A stretch of 54,067 nt of DNA from Candidatus Gemmiger stercorigallinarum (GTDB taxonomy: Bacteria; Bacillota; Clostridia; Oscillospirales; Ruminococcaceae), in NCBI GenBank assembly GCA_019119495.1, contig DWWX01000009.1, positions 1 to 54,067 on the forward strand, read 5' to 3'. Positions 1 to 9,451 of this stretch are shown in pieces (within the stretch, counting starts at the first letter, position 1; every line of letters begins with the position of its first letter). Both the position numbers and the translations under genes were made by a program. The notes under the pieces were generated by a model. The model had not been told where the DNA came from, searched no databases, and saw nothing but the letters and a program-made list of their open reading frames with translations.

Positions 1-1
1 G

Positions 2-454
<453 letters not shown>

Positions 455-484
455 TCGGTCTGCGTAAGCACAACTGAACCAGCG

Positions 485-527
485 GCGGCCGCCGCATCGG
501 GCTTTCCGGTGCGGCGGCCGCTTTTTT
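485..527 (+). terminator. Intrinsic terminator of gap
   Basis: A 12-bp perfect stem (485-496 with 510-521) of GC-rich sequence is followed directly by six T residues. It ends the gap transcript and separates it from the next gene, which has its own promoter. Confidence 0.93.
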
Positions 528-546
528 GCGCTGTACCCCTGTGCCG

Positions 547-576
547 TTGCAATGGGCGGGGAGGCGGTGTTATAAT
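547..576 (+). promoter_or_regulatory. Sigma-A-type promoter of the S41-like lipoprotein gene
   Basis: TTGCAA (547-552), an 18-base spacer and a perfect TATAAT (571-576) lie 46 bases before the ATG at 622. The position just after the gap terminator fits a new transcription unit. Confidence 0.7.
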
Positions 577-621
577 TCTATAAGAAAGCATCTACCAAAA
601 AGCAGGGAGGTCACAACGCAA

Positions 622-1926
622 ATGCAAGATCGGAATGGTTCCGGGTTGCGCCGCCCCGCCAGGGCCGCCGCAGCCCTGACGCTGGCGGCAGCCCTTTTGG
701 CCGGCTGCGCGGCGTCCCCGGCGCAAAGCCCGGCCACCGGCGAGACCGGCGCGCAGGCGACGGCCCGGCCAGTCAAGACCGAGTTCACCCGCGAGGAGCT
801 GCTGGAGGATTTTGACGCTGCCTGGCAGATCATCCAGGAGGATTATATCTTTATGAGCGTCCTGGAAGAGCGTGGTATGGACCCACAGCAATACTACGAG
901 GCGGCGCGGGGCGTGATGGAAGAGCGCGCCGAAACTCTGGAGGACCTGTCGGAATGGATGACCTATCTGTTCGGGAACATGGAACGGAGAGCCTTTTCCC
1001 ATCTGTCTGTGGCAAGCCTGAGCACCTATCAGGTTTATGCCGAAACTTACACCGCCACCCCGGAGGCGGGCGCCTGGGACGCGGCCATCCATGATGTAGT
1101 CACCGCGCCGCAGACGGTGGCCATCTACGACTGGATCGCGTCCAACAGCGAAACGCTGCCCAATATGCTCAGTGGTCCGACCTCTTATCCCGTAGCGACC
1201 GTGTCGTATGACGAGGCGCACAAGGCGGCCTGCTTTTATTTCCCTACCTTTAACAATGCGACCGTCGAGCGGGATGCGGGCATCGTGCAGGATGCTCTGA
1301 TGGAGCTGTACGGCCAGGGCAAAGCGGTGGAGAACATCGTCTTTGACATCACCGGCAACGGCGGTGGGGACACGGCCTATTGGGCCAACAATATTGTGGC
1401 CCCCTTTGGCGGAACGTATGAGTTCAGGGAGCCGCGCTTTATCCGGGACACGCCGCGGACCCGCTGGTGGTACCAAAACGCCGACCTGCACCCGGTGGAG
1501 GAGTATGCCGCCGAGTATCCGCTGCCGGATTTTGTGGAGGAGATGGGCCTGGACCTGTATGACTGGAGCGTGCAGCACTTCCGGTGTGGAGACTCCACGC
1601 TGCCGCAGGAACTGCTGCAGGCAAAACGCTGGCTGCTGGTGGACGATACGGTGGCGTCCGCGTCGGCGGTCTTTACCAGCTTTTGTCTGAACACAGGCTG
1701 GGCCACCGTGGTGGGCACGCCCACCGGCAGCTACCGGCCGTCTGGCAACCCGGCCATGTTTGCGCTGCCCAACACCGGGCTGATCATCCGCCTGGATCTG
1801 TGCGCTACCCCCAACCGGGAAGGTCAGCTGGGCTGCATATACGGCCTGAACCCGGACATCCTGTGCGAAGGGGACGAGACCCCCCAGGAAGCCTGGCAGC
1901 GCGCGGTGGAAAGCGGTGCGTCTTGA
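622..1926 (+). CDS. S41-family peptidase-like lipoprotein
   Basis: A 434-residue secreted lipoprotein. The ATG at 622 follows an AGGGAGG ribosome binding site; upstream in-frame codons would only add a non-signal extension. A positively charged start, a hydrophobic stretch and the lipobox LLAGC give a lipidated Cys29. The C-terminal half looks like the tail-specific protease (S41) fold: VFDITGNGGGDTAYW resembles the glycine-rich strand-loop, and the segment around residues 344-350 (TVASASAV) matches the region that holds the catalytic serine. No PDZ domain is evident. It probably sits on the outer face of the membrane. The substrate is unknown, and full catalytic competence cannot be judged by eye. 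Confidence 0.8.
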   Translation: MQDRNGSGLRRPARAAAALTLAAALLAGCAASPAQSPATGETGAQATARPVKTEFTREELLEDFDAAWQIIQEDYIFMSVLEERGMDPQQYYEAARGVMEERAETLEDLSEWMTYLFGNMERRAFSHLSVASLSTYQVYAETYTATPEAGAWDAAIHDVVTAPQTVAIYDWIASNSETLPNMLSGPTSYPVATVSYDEAHKAACFYFPTFNNATVERDAGIVQDALMELYGQGKAVENIVFDITGNGGGDTAYWANNIVAPFGGTYEFREPRFIRDTPRTRWWYQNADLHPVEEYAAEYPLPDFVEEMGLDLYDWSVQHFRCGDSTLPQELLQAKRWLLVDDTVASASAVFTSFCLNTGWATVVGTPTGSYRPSGNPAMFALPNTGLIIRLDLCATPNREGQLGCIYGLNPDILCEGDETPQEAWQRAVESGAS

Positions 1927-1969
1927 CGGCGGAAATCCGACGTTCCACCGCCGTTCTACCGCCAGTCGG

Positions 1970-1998
1970 TTGCCTTTTTTGCCCGCCCGGCGTATGCT
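1970..1998 (+). promoter_or_regulatory. Possible promoter of the XRE-type regulator gene
   Basis: TTGCCT (1970-1975), exactly 17 bases, then TATGCT (1993-1998). Each hexamer matches consensus at four of six positions. It lies 90 bases before the ATG at 2088. Confidence 0.4.
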
Positions 1999-2087
1999 GA
2001 AAGCAGAAACCGGGGGCGGCAGGGCCTTTTGCGGCAGACGCTGCGGGGCAAAGCCGCCGCCTGACAAAAAGGGGGCGACCGACCCGA

Positions 2088-2876
2088 ATGGACAAAACAA
2101 AATTTGCGGCCCTTGTGGCCGCGCGGCGCAAGGCAAAGGGCCTGACCCAGAAACAGCTGGCCGACCGGCTGCATGTATCGGACAAGGCGGTCAGCAAGTG
2201 GGAGCGGGCGCTGAGCCTGCCGGACATCGAGCTGCTGGAACCGCTGGCCGCCGCGCTGGACGTGACGGTGACCGAGCTTTTGCGGGGCGAACAGCTGCCG
2301 CCGGAGACTGCCCTGCCGCTGAATGAGGTGGAAACGCTGGTGTCCGACTCGCTCAAGCTGGGCGGCGAGGAACAGGCGGCGCGGGAGCGCCAGGCGCGTT
2401 ACCGGTATTTTCTGCGCTGGGTGGTCTGCGCGGTGGCGGTGGGGCTGGAGGTCGCGGCGGTCTCGCTGCTGAAAGGCGTCCCGCTGTGGACGTACCTGCT
2501 TGCCGCCGCCGGCAGCGGCCCCATGCTGGCGGTGGGCCTGGGGCTGGGGTTCAGCCTGGCGGTGGGGCTTGCCTTCCCGCAGCGCCTGCCCGCCTACTAC
2601 GACGAGTACAGGGTCTACGGCTACAACACCGGCCTGGTGCGGATGAACCTGCCGGTCCGGCTTTGCAACCGCAACTGGCGTGCGGTAAAGGCGGCCATGT
2701 TCTGGGGCTGCCTGGGCGTGGCGGCAGGCGCACCGCTGGCCGACCTGGCTGTCTGGCGGCTGGCGCCGCCGGAGTTTTACCAGGCGGTCTGGCCGTTTGC
2801 CATGCTGGCCCTGACGCTGGGCGGCATTTTCCTGCCCGCGATGCTGGCCGCCTGCCTGGCCGGCCGCCGCGCCTGA
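2088..2876 (+). CDS. XRE-type HTH regulator with C-terminal membrane domain
   Basis: A 262-residue protein. Residues 1-65 form a classic helix-turn-helix of the Cro/C1 type (GLTQKQLADRLHVSDKAVSK, then a conserved W). After a linker come about four hydrophobic segments (roughly residues 105-125, 130-165, 205-225 and 235-258). Membrane-anchored XRE proteins of this layout are common in Clostridia and often control neighbouring transport or stress genes, but no target is evident here. The ATG follows a purine-rich AAGGGGGCG at a rather long distance. It converges with the kinase gene on the other strand. Confidence 0.85.
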   Translation: MDKTKFAALVAARRKAKGLTQKQLADRLHVSDKAVSKWERALSLPDIELLEPLAAALDVTVTELLRGEQLPPETALPLNEVETLVSDSLKLGGEEQAARERQARYRYFLRWVVCAVAVGLEVAAVSLLKGVPLWTYLLAAAGSGPMLAVGLGLGFSLAVGLAFPQRLPAYYDEYRVYGYNTGLVRMNLPVRLCNRNWRAVKAAMFWGCLGVAAGAPLADLAVWRLAPPEFYQAVWPFAMLALTLGGIFLPAMLAACLAGRRA

Positions 2877-2938
2877 CGCTGCCGGCCCGTGCCGCTCCCG
2901 CAGAGCGTGCCGTATCCCGCTGCAAAAACAAAACAGAC

Positions 2939-2990
2939 AAAAACCGCCCCCGCGGCCTGTGCAATGTGCGCAGGGCTGCGGGGGCGGTTG
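2939..2990 (-). terminator. Terminator of the histidine kinase operon
   Basis: On the minus strand, a 12-bp perfect GC-rich stem (2979-2990 with 2943-2954) runs into a T tract (A residues 2939-2944 on the plus strand), 47 bases after the kinase stop codon. Confidence 0.8.
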
Positions 2991-3037
2991 GCTTTGGGTT
3001 GGGCGCTTTTGGGGGCTTTGCAGCGGCCCGGCGGGGG

Positions 3038-4450
3038 TCAGGGCTGGCCGACCGTCCCGGCTGGCAGGCGCAATACCGCCAGCGCGCCGCCGCCGGCCGG
3101 GTTGGCCAGTGCCAGGCTGCCGCCGTGGCTTTCGGCCGCGGTGCGGGCAAACCACAGCCCCAGGCCCTGGTGGCCGTCGGTGCGGGCGGCGTCGCCGGTG
3201 GCAAGCATCTGCCCGCCGCTGCGCAAAATCTCCGGCGGGAAGCCGGGCCCATCGTCCCGCACCGCAAACAGGGCGTCGCCACCCTCCAGCCGGCAGGTCA
3301 GCGTCACAGCGCCGCCTTTGGGGGCAAAGCGGGCGGCGTTGGCCAGCAGGTTTTCCACCGCGCGGCCCAGGTTCTGCCGCCGGGCATGCAGGCAGAGGCC
3401 GGGGGCAAAGCCGTTTTCCAGCCGGAAATCCACCCCCGCCGGCGCGCACAGCGCCTGGCCGGTCTGGCCCAGCGCGGCGGCAAAGGCGGCGGCGTCAAGA
3501 TCCTCCGGCGGGGCGGGGGAAAGCTGCGCCCCGGCGGCGTCCCGCAGGGCGGCCAGGTACTGCCCGGCCCGGTCGGCCCCGCGCAGGATGGCCTCCACCG
3601 GCTGGCGCTGGGCGTCGGGCAGGTCGTCCTCGGCCAGCAGCTCGGCGTTGCCCTGGATGATGGCCAGCGGCGTTTTCAGGTCGTGGGCCAGCGCGGCGAT
3701 GTGCTCCGACCGCTGCTGCTCCATCGCCCACTGCGCTTTCAGCGAGTCCGCCAGCCCGTCCCGCAGGCGCTCCATCGTGCGCAGCGCCTGCTCAAACTCC
3801 CGCACGCGGGCGTGGCCCAGCGGCTGGCCGGACAGGTCCCCGCCCGCCAGCCGGCGGCAGGCGTCGGTCAGGCGGGCGGTCTCGGCCTGCAGGCGGCGGC
3901 CGGTGCGGCGGGTCATGGCAAGCACCGTTCCGGCCAGCGCCAGCACCAGCAACACGGCCCACAGCGTCTGGAAATCCGGCAGCACCCGCCGCAGCGCCGG
4001 GTCGGCGTAGGGGGCCACAAAGTCATATTGCAGCCGGCACAGCGTGCCGTCGATCAGCGGCACGTCCAGGTAATACTGTCCGCCCAGGGCGGGGCTGTCC
4101 AGTGTCAGCGCCAGCTGCAGCTGGGCGTCGGTCATGTTGGTGGCCAGCACGTCCCCGGCTGCGGCAAGGCTGCTGGGGGCGGTGCCGGCGTCCAGCAGGA
4201 CCCAGCGGCACAGGTCGGGCAGAGCGCCGGCGTCAAAATGGTCGGCGGACATGGCGGGCAAAAGCTCAGCGGCCTGCTGGGCCGCGCGGGCGGCGCTGTT
4301 GGCCGGCAGGATGAACCCCGCCTCGATCAGCACCAGCACCAGCGCGAACCATACCACGGCCACCGCCGCGCAGGCCAGCCCGGTGCGCAGCAGGTAGCCG
4401 GCCAGCAGCCCGCCCAGCGTGCGGGTGCGGTGTTTCACTCGTTTTTCCAT
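3038..4450 (-). CDS. Sensor histidine kinase
   Basis: A 470-residue membrane sensor. Transmembrane segments at about residues 13-48 and 161-180 flank an extracellular sensor region. A HAMP-like linker follows, then the phosphoacceptor box HIAALAHDLKTPLA with His256, and an ATP-binding domain with the N box (LLANAARFAP), G1 (DDGPGFPPE) and G2 (GLGLWFA). I chose the ATG at 4450, whose ORF overlaps the 3' end of the response regulator by 16 bases; a longer start at 4468 is possible but starts further inside the regulator gene. The overlap implies translational coupling with the regulator. The signal sensed is unknown. Confidence 0.93.
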   Translation of the reverse strand: MEKRVKHRTRTLGGLLAGYLLRTGLACAAVAVVWFALVLVLIEAGFILPANSAARAAQQAAELLPAMSADHFDAGALPDLCRWVLLDAGTAPSSLAAAGDVLATNMTDAQLQLALTLDSPALGGQYYLDVPLIDGTLCRLQYDFVAPYADPALRRVLPDFQTLWAVLLVLALAGTVLAMTRRTGRRLQAETARLTDACRRLAGGDLSGQPLGHARVREFEQALRTMERLRDGLADSLKAQWAMEQQRSEHIAALAHDLKTPLAIIQGNAELLAEDDLPDAQRQPVEAILRGADRAGQYLAALRDAAGAQLSPAPPEDLDAAAFAAALGQTGQALCAPAGVDFRLENGFAPGLCLHARRQNLGRAVENLLANAARFAPKGGAVTLTCRLEGGDALFAVRDDGPGFPPEILRSGGQMLATGDAARTDGHQGLGLWFARTAAESHGGSLALANPAGGGALAVLRLPAGTVGQP

Positions 4451-5100
4451 CGGTATCCGATCCCCCATACTGTCTCGATGGGCTGCAGGCCGTGGGCGCG
4501 CAGCTTGGCGCGGATGTTCTTGACGTGCTCGGTCACGGCCGAGTCGTCCGCCGTGCCCTCAAAGCCGAACACCGCCTCGTAGATCTGCTCTTTCGAGAAG
4601 GTGCGCCCCGCGTGCAGGGCCAGATGCTCGCAGATGGCGTACTCGGCGCGGGTCAGGCGCAGCGGGGTCTCGCCCGCAAAAGCCTCGCCGGCGGCCAGAT
4701 CAAAGGTGACGCCGCCCCGCAGGATGCGGCGGGCCGGGGCGCGGTTCTGCCGCCGCAGATGGGCGTTGACGCGGGCCCGCAGCTCGGCGATGCGGAAAGG
4801 CTTGGCCAGGTAATCGTCGCCGCCCAGGCCCAGCCCGCGCAGGATGTCGGCCTCGGCGGTGCGGGCGGTCAAAAACAGGATAGGGCAGCCGGCCAGCGCG
4901 CGGATGCGCCGGCAGGTGGCAAAGCCGTCCTCGCCGGGCATCATCACGTCCAGCAGGATGCAGTCCGCCCAGGCGCAGTGCTGTTCGGTCACCTCGGCGC
5001 CGCTGTGCAGCAGCCGCACCGTGTGGCCGTCCCGCTCCAGCGCCGTGCGCAGCAGCGCGCACAGGTCGCGGTCGTCGTCCACCGCAAGGATATGTGCCAT
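4435..5100 (-). CDS. OmpR-family response regulator
   Basis: A 221-residue two-domain regulator. The receiver domain shows the acidic pair VDDD, phosphoacceptor Asp51 in LLDVMMPGEDG, a conserved Thr (FLTARTAEAD) and the Lys of YLAKPF. The C-terminal winged helix ends in the usual VWGIGYRW. An AAAGGAGG five bases before the ATG at 5100 decides the start. It is co-transcribed with the kinase that overlaps its end and is preceded by the TraX-like gene in the same direction. Confidence 0.95.
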   Translation of the reverse strand: MAHILAVDDDRDLCALLRTALERDGHTVRLLHSGAEVTEQHCAWADCILLDVMMPGEDGFATCRRIRALAGCPILFLTARTAEADILRGLGLGGDDYLAKPFRIAELRARVNAHLRRQNRAPARRILRGGVTFDLAAGEAFAGETPLRLTRAEYAICEHLALHAGRTFSKEQIYEAVFGFEGTADDSAVTEHVKNIRAKLRAHGLQPIETVWGIGYRWKNE

Positions 5101-5154
5101 GGGTTCCTCCTTTTGCCGCAAAAGCCCGCCGCGGCGGCGCGGCAGGCAGGGCGG

Positions 5155-6051
5155 TCATTGCGTCAATAACAGCACGCCCCAGCTCAGGGCATACAGCAGG
5201 TAGACGTGGGCGGGGTAGAAGACGTAAAACAGCTGTTTCATGCCCCGGCCGCGCTGTCCATTATACAACAGCATGGGCACCACGGCAAACACGCCCATCC
5301 ACTCGAAGGCGGTGTCAAACAGCAGGCCGGGGGCAAAGCTGCCGGAGGCCATCAGGTAGCGCATGGGCAGCGCCAGGTAGAACAGAAGCCCCAGCGCAAC
5401 AAAGGCTGCCGCCTGCCAGCCGCGGTGCCGCCGCAGCAGGTACAGTACGATGCCCTCCAAAATATAGGTGATGCCGCCGTCCATGATAAAGGTCCAGCTG
5501 GGCAGCACGGTGTAGACGATACCCGCCAAAATCGAGTCCAGCAGCCAGGCCAGCGGCGTTTTGTCCGCCGCATAGTACAGCCCGATGAACAGCGCCGGCC
5601 AGCCGATCAGCGGGATCAGCACCGCGGCCAGGCCCCGCGCGATGCGCCGCTGCCGCAGCCAGTCGATGCCCTGCCAGATGGGGATGAGGATGACGAAGTT
5701 CATAAAGATGGCGTTCATCGGCACAAAGCCGTCCGGGCGGTTGGCAAAGCCGGCGTACATCATCAAAAACTGCAAAAGGCCCATGCCCGCCGAGATGCGC
5801 CAGATGCGCCAGAAATATTTGCGCCGGTCATGGGTGTGGGCAAAGCCCTCCACCGTGCAGAACAGAAACAGCGGCGCGGACAGCCGCCCCAGCTGGGTGA
5901 ACCAGAGCGGCACCAGGCCGGTAAACTCGAAGAAATAGTGGATGTGGTCCAGCACCATCAGCACCAGCGCGATGGTCTTGAGGGCGGTGCCGGAAAGCCC
6001 CGGCCGGGCGGACAGCGCCCGCGGCGCGGCGGCAGCGGAAAGATGTGACAT
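5155..6051 (-). CDS. TraX-family membrane protein
   Basis: A 298-residue polytopic protein with about eight hydrophobic helices. It starts its core with TALKTIALVLMVLDHIHYF, the hallmark of TraX-like proteins (a conserved LK..A...M..DH..). Members are membrane proteins related to acyltransferases; TraX acetylates F-pilin in Escherichia coli, but chromosomal relatives in Firmicutes have no proven role and no pilin gene is nearby. The start at 6051 follows CACAGGAGG at good spacing. Its stop is 54 bases upstream of the response regulator, so the three genes are probably one unit. Confidence 0.82.
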   Translation of the reverse strand: MSHLSAAAAPRALSARPGLSGTALKTIALVLMVLDHIHYFFEFTGLVPLWFTQLGRLSAPLFLFCTVEGFAHTHDRRKYFWRIWRISAGMGLLQFLMMYAGFANRPDGFVPMNAIFMNFVILIPIWQGIDWLRQRRIARGLAAVLIPLIGWPALFIGLYYAADKTPLAWLLDSILAGIVYTVLPSWTFIMDGGITYILEGIVLYLLRRHRGWQAAAFVALGLLFYLALPMRYLMASGSFAPGLLFDTAFEWMGVFAVVPMLLYNGQRGRGMKQLFYVFYPAHVYLLYALSWGVLLLTQ

Positions 6052-6190
6052 GATAAAAACCTCCTGTGATGTTTGGTACGGGACCAGCATAACAGGAGAT
6101 TCTAAGGAATTTATAAGGATGGGGGAGAATGTTTGGGGGAGAGCAACCAGGCGGCAGGGCATGGCGGGAGACTGTCGATTTTGTGTTGCC

Positions 6191-6289
6191 GCCCGTTCAC
6201 GGCTGCAATGTAGGGCGGGCGATCTCGCCCGCCGCGGGGGCTTGCGGCTGCAAGAGCCTTGCGGAGTAATGCTTGCCGAAACCCGCAAG
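6191..6289. repeat. Intergenic repeat, copy 1 (about 99 bp)
   Basis: Bases 6191-6289 recur at 6462-6560 in the same direction with only a few differences. The unit holds the palindrome GGCGGGCGA-TC-TCGCCCGCC. Between the copies lie further short palindromes, for example GCCCGGCGG...CCGCCGGGC near 6320-6350 and GCCGATGC-TTT-GCATCGGC near 6401-6419. The whole 6052-6635 gap carries no convincing gene. Confidence 0.8.
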
Positions 6290-6461
6290 GTTTCCGCTTT
6301 CGCAGACCTTGCCCGGCGGGCATGAACGTCCGCCGGGCAATACAAGGCAAACGGACAGAGGAACCGGGGAACGACAGACCGCCATCTCGCCTGCGTAGGG
6401 GCCGATGCTTTGCATCGGCTCGCCGCCGGGTCTGGCGGGCGGCAGCGTTTCATGCGAAACT

Positions 6462-6560
6462 GCCCGTTCACGGCTGCAATGTAGGGCGGGCGATCTCGCC
6501 CGCCGCGGGGGCTTACGGCTGCAAGAGCCTTGCGGAGCGATGCCTGCTGAAAACCGCAAG
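6462..6560. repeat. Intergenic repeat, copy 2 (about 99 bp)
   Basis: Second copy of the 6191-6289 unit, offset by 271 bases, with the same central palindrome. A further short imperfect inverted repeat follows near 6593-6616, before the acetyltransferase stop codon. Confidence 0.8.
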
Positions 6561-6635
6561 ATTTAGTTGGCCGCCATCTTCAGGGGGCGATACGGGCTTC
6601 GTCCCCTACACCATGCATGGCGTATGGCGCGGCCT

Positions 6636-7220
6636 TTACAGGCCGCTTTCCACCCAGTGCTCCGCCGAGGCGTCCCAGTACCGGCGGCAGACACGGCGGA
6701 GATCGCCGTCCAGATTCAGCTGGTAGAGCCGGAAGCTGACCGGGATGTTTTTGGGCTGCCACTGTTCCCGGTAGGTGTAGCAGTAGCGCATGCCCAGCTT
6801 TTGCATCACCCGGCCGCTGCGGGGATTGTTCACGTCGTGGGTGGCGGTCAGCCAGGGCAGGCCGTCCCGGCGGGCCTGCGCCACAAGGGCGGCGGCAGCC
6901 TCGGCCGCGTAGCCCCGGCCCCAGCAGTCGCTGCGCAGGCCGTAGCCCAGGTCGTGGCAGTCCCCGCCCAGGTCCAGGTAGCCGATGGGCAGGTCGTCCT
7001 CCCGCCGGCAGACGGCGTAGTGGTATTCCCACGCCGCGGCGGGGCCGGCGTGGCGGCTGGCGTAAAATTCCAGCGCCTGCTCCCGGCTTTGCAGCGGGAA
7101 CCAGGGCAGAAAGGTGTTGGTGCGCGGGTCCGAAAAAATGGCGAACAGCGCGTCCCGGTCGGCGGGGGCAAAGCGGCGCAGGGTCAGCCGCGGGGTGTGC
7201 AGGGTGGGATGTTCCGGCAT
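6636..7220 (-). CDS. GNAT acetyltransferase, RimJ/RimL type
   Basis: A 194-residue cytoplasmic protein. The opening TPRLTLRRFAPADRDALF, the middle GYGLRSDCWGRGYAAEA (acetyl-CoA pyrophosphate loop) and the following NPRSGRVMQKLGM are typical of the RimJ/RimL branch, which acetylates protein N-termini, antibiotics or small amines. The substrate cannot be inferred. The start at 7220 is fixed by AAAGGAGC seven bases upstream. It lies downstream of the small gene at 7299-7532, with a terminator-like hairpin between them. Confidence 0.92.
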   Translation of the reverse strand: MPEHPTLHTPRLTLRRFAPADRDALFAIFSDPRTNTFLPWFPLQSREQALEFYASRHAGPAAAWEYHYAVCRREDDLPIGYLDLGGDCHDLGYGLRSDCWGRGYAAEAAAALVAQARRDGLPWLTATHDVNNPRSGRVMQKLGMRYCYTYREQWQPKNIPVSFRLYQLNLDGDLRRVCRRYWDASAEHWVESGL

Positions 7221-7259
7221 GGCAGGCTCCTTTGAAAGAAAGGCTCGGCGCGCGGCGCG

Positions 7260-7294
7260 CAAAAATGCCGGGCGGCGCTGCGGCTGCCCGGCAT
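7260..7294 (-). terminator. Terminator after the 77-residue protein gene
   Basis: Perfect 9-bp stem ATGCCGGGC/GCCCGGCAT (7286-7294 with 7265-7273), followed on the minus strand by five T. It sits between the small gene and the acetyltransferase and may reduce expression of the latter. Confidence 0.75.
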
Positions 7295-7298
7295 GGGA

Positions 7299-7532
7299 TC
7301 ACTTGGTTTCCTGGATGGTGTAGGTGAAGCCGTACTCTTTTTGCAGCTCCTTGACGGCGGGCTCGCAGTCCTCGATGAAGGTGGGGGAGTAGACCGACTG
7401 GCCGTTGTGGCTCTTTTTGTAGTCCTCCACAATGGCCATCAGCTTGTCCCAGCCCTCGTTGGCCTTGGCTTCGGGGACTTCCTTGGGGAAGTCGATGATA
7501 AATTCGCGGTGCTTGGGGATGCGTGCTTTCAT
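7299..7532 (-). CDS. Small protein of unknown function (77 aa)
   Basis: A 77-residue, charged, cytoplasmic-looking protein with no membrane segment. It is rich in Lys and Glu, with aromatic residues (FIIDFPKEVPEAKANEGW) and ends in FTYTIQETK. I do not recognise a family. The ATG at 7532 has CAGGAGTG at normal spacing, and a consensus-like promoter lies just upstream, so the gene is very likely real. Confidence 0.75.
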   Translation of the reverse strand: MKARIPKHREFIIDFPKEVPEAKANEGWDKLMAIVEDYKKSHNGQSVYSPTFIEDCEPAVKELQKEYGFTYTIQETK

Positions 7533-7597
7533 ATTAAGACACTCCTGAATCAATATTTGACAGTGGGCAGGGCCGGCAGACGGCCTGCGGTATCTTC

Positions 7598-7626
7598 ATT
7601 GTATCGTGTGGCGGCGGCCAGGTCAA
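7598..7626 (-). promoter_or_regulatory. Promoter of the 77-residue protein gene
   Basis: On the minus strand TTGACC (7626-7621), a 17-base spacer, then TACAAT (7603-7598), 66 bases upstream of the ATG. Both hexamers match consensus at five of six positions. Confidence 0.75.
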
Positions 7627-7671
7627 GGGCTGCGGGCGGCTTTTTGCGGCGATGCCCAGGGGGCGGGCCCA

Positions 7672-9405
7672 TCAGTAGGGCAGGCTGCTCAGGTCGATGC
7701 CGCCGTCGGCGCAGTAATAGACGTTGTAGGGCTGCGGGTCGTTGGTGCTGTAGCCGGTGGCGTCCATGTACAGCCAGAACTGGGGCAGGTCGGTCTTTTC
7801 AAACCGGGCGGCCAGTTCCGGGTCCATGGCGGCGTACTGCTTGTCAGTGGCAAGCAGCAGGCTGCCGTTTTCCAGCCCGGCACCGTCCTGGTAATAGGTG
7901 TAGTCGCCGGGGTTGTAGCTGCTGCTGACCATGCGGTAGACTTTGCTCTGGTCGGCCAGGCGCAGCACCTTGCGGTCGTGGTCGTTGGACACCATGTAGA
8001 CCACCCGGACATCGGGATAGGCTTCGTCCAGCGCGGTGGTCACGGCCTGGGCTGTGGAAAAATCATAGGTGGGGCTGGCGATATACCCGGCGTCGCACAG
8101 GAAAGCGTTGGCGGCGGCGACCCCGGCCAGCAGCACCACCGCGGGGGCATACAGCCCGCCGGCACGTTTCAGCCAGGGCAGGCAGAGCGCCAGAAGCAGC
8201 ACCCCCGCCGCAAACAGGAAGATCAGGTAACGGCTCTCGTACACCTGTTCGCCGTAGGCCAGCGACGCGCCGGTCAAGATCAGCGTATCCACGCCCACGA
8301 TGCCCAGCAGGCAGGCGAACAGCAGCCCGCGCACGCCGCCGGCTGCCCGGCAGGCGGCGGCAGGCCGGTGGGCGATGCGCCACAGGCAGACAAGTACCCC
8401 GGCCGGCACCGCCATGGCCGCCACAAAAGCGATGCCGAAGACAATGCCCTGCCCGCTGAGCACCGTCACGCCGCCCTCGGCGGGCAGGGCGTTTGTCAGC
8501 TTGAAATAGCCCTGCACCACCTTGGAAAGGTTGGGCAGAAACTCGGTGTAGCTGTTCCAGGCGATGACCGCGTCGCGGGAAGCAAAATGGATGACGTACC
8601 GCTGCACAAAGTATCCCGCGCCGAAGCCCAGCAGGTTGAGTACCAAAAACGCCGCGCCCGGCCCCAGCAGCAGGCGGGGGCGGTTGGCGGCAAAGGCGCG
8701 CAGCACAAACCCGGCGATCACCGGCAGCAAAACCAGCAGCAGAAGAAACAGCCCGCTGGACAGCGCGATCCATGCCCCAAGTCCCAGCGTGAACAGCCAG
8801 GTGACCAGATGGCCGAAGCCTTTTTCGCGCTGTTCCAGCTGCACCAGCGCATAGAGCAGGTAGACCATGTAAAGCGCCCGCATCAGGTAATGGGCGCTTT
8901 GCACCACCATACAGTTGGCGTAGCCCAGCACCTCTGTGTAGCTGTACGGGGTCAGCAGCAGAAAAAGCGCAGTCAGACGCAGCGGCAGCGGGCAGGACGC
9001 CCGGCGCAGCAGCTGCCACAGGGCATAGACAAAGGCGGCCAGCAGCAGAATGTTGCCGGCACCGTAGGCGGTGAAAGCGTTGCCGAACAGCGGCATCAGC
9101 AAAGCGGCAAGCATCAGCGGGGTGTCCAGCAGGAGCGATGTGGTATCGTTCCAGTTGGGCAGCGAAAGCGACCCGGCCTTGGCCATCTCCATCACTTTCA
9201 AGATCTGGGTGGAACTGTCGCCGTCCAGATGGTTCGTCCACTGGGTCAGGTTGCACCAGCACAAAAAGGCAAGCTGCGCCGCCAGCAGCACCGCCAGTGC
9301 CGCCGTGCCGAACCTGGCCGGGCGGCCCATGGCGGAAAGCTCGCTCCGTTCGGCGGCAAACCAGCTGCGGGGGCGCGGGGCGTGAGGCAAAAAGTCGTGC
9401 AGCAT
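7672..9405 (-). CDS. Polytopic membrane protein, possibly GT-C-type glycosyltransferase
   Basis: A 577-residue protein with about eleven hydrophobic helices, a short loop early on holding an acidic cluster (HLDGDSSTQ) and a soluble C-terminal domain of about 150 residues ending in GGIDLSSLPY. The layout (many helices, first extracytoplasmic loop with DGD, soluble tail) resembles lipid-linked-sugar glycosyltransferases of the GT-C fold, but I see no diagnostic motif, so this is only a suggestion. The start at 9405 follows CAGGAAGTG. It is the third gene of a minus-strand set with the EamA transporter and tatD. Confidence 0.75.
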   Translation of the reverse strand: MLHDFLPHAPRPRSWFAAERSELSAMGRPARFGTAALAVLLAAQLAFLCWCNLTQWTNHLDGDSSTQILKVMEMAKAGSLSLPNWNDTTSLLLDTPLMLAALLMPLFGNAFTAYGAGNILLLAAFVYALWQLLRRASCPLPLRLTALFLLLTPYSYTEVLGYANCMVVQSAHYLMRALYMVYLLYALVQLEQREKGFGHLVTWLFTLGLGAWIALSSGLFLLLLVLLPVIAGFVLRAFAANRPRLLLGPGAAFLVLNLLGFGAGYFVQRYVIHFASRDAVIAWNSYTEFLPNLSKVVQGYFKLTNALPAEGGVTVLSGQGIVFGIAFVAAMAVPAGVLVCLWRIAHRPAAACRAAGGVRGLLFACLLGIVGVDTLILTGASLAYGEQVYESRYLIFLFAAGVLLLALCLPWLKRAGGLYAPAVVLLAGVAAANAFLCDAGYIASPTYDFSTAQAVTTALDEAYPDVRVVYMVSNDHDRKVLRLADQSKVYRMVSSSYNPGDYTYYQDGAGLENGSLLLATDKQYAAMDPELAARFEKTDLPQFWLYMDATGYSTNDPQPYNVYYCADGGIDLSSLPY

Positions 9406-9451
9406 GGAAATCACTTCCTGTCAGGGATTTTTGGTTGGGCGGGCGGCGCCC

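Noticed and set aside
6052-6635. CRISPR array
   Set aside because: Only two long direct repeats 271 bases apart with unrelated material between; no regular spacers and no cas genes in the window.
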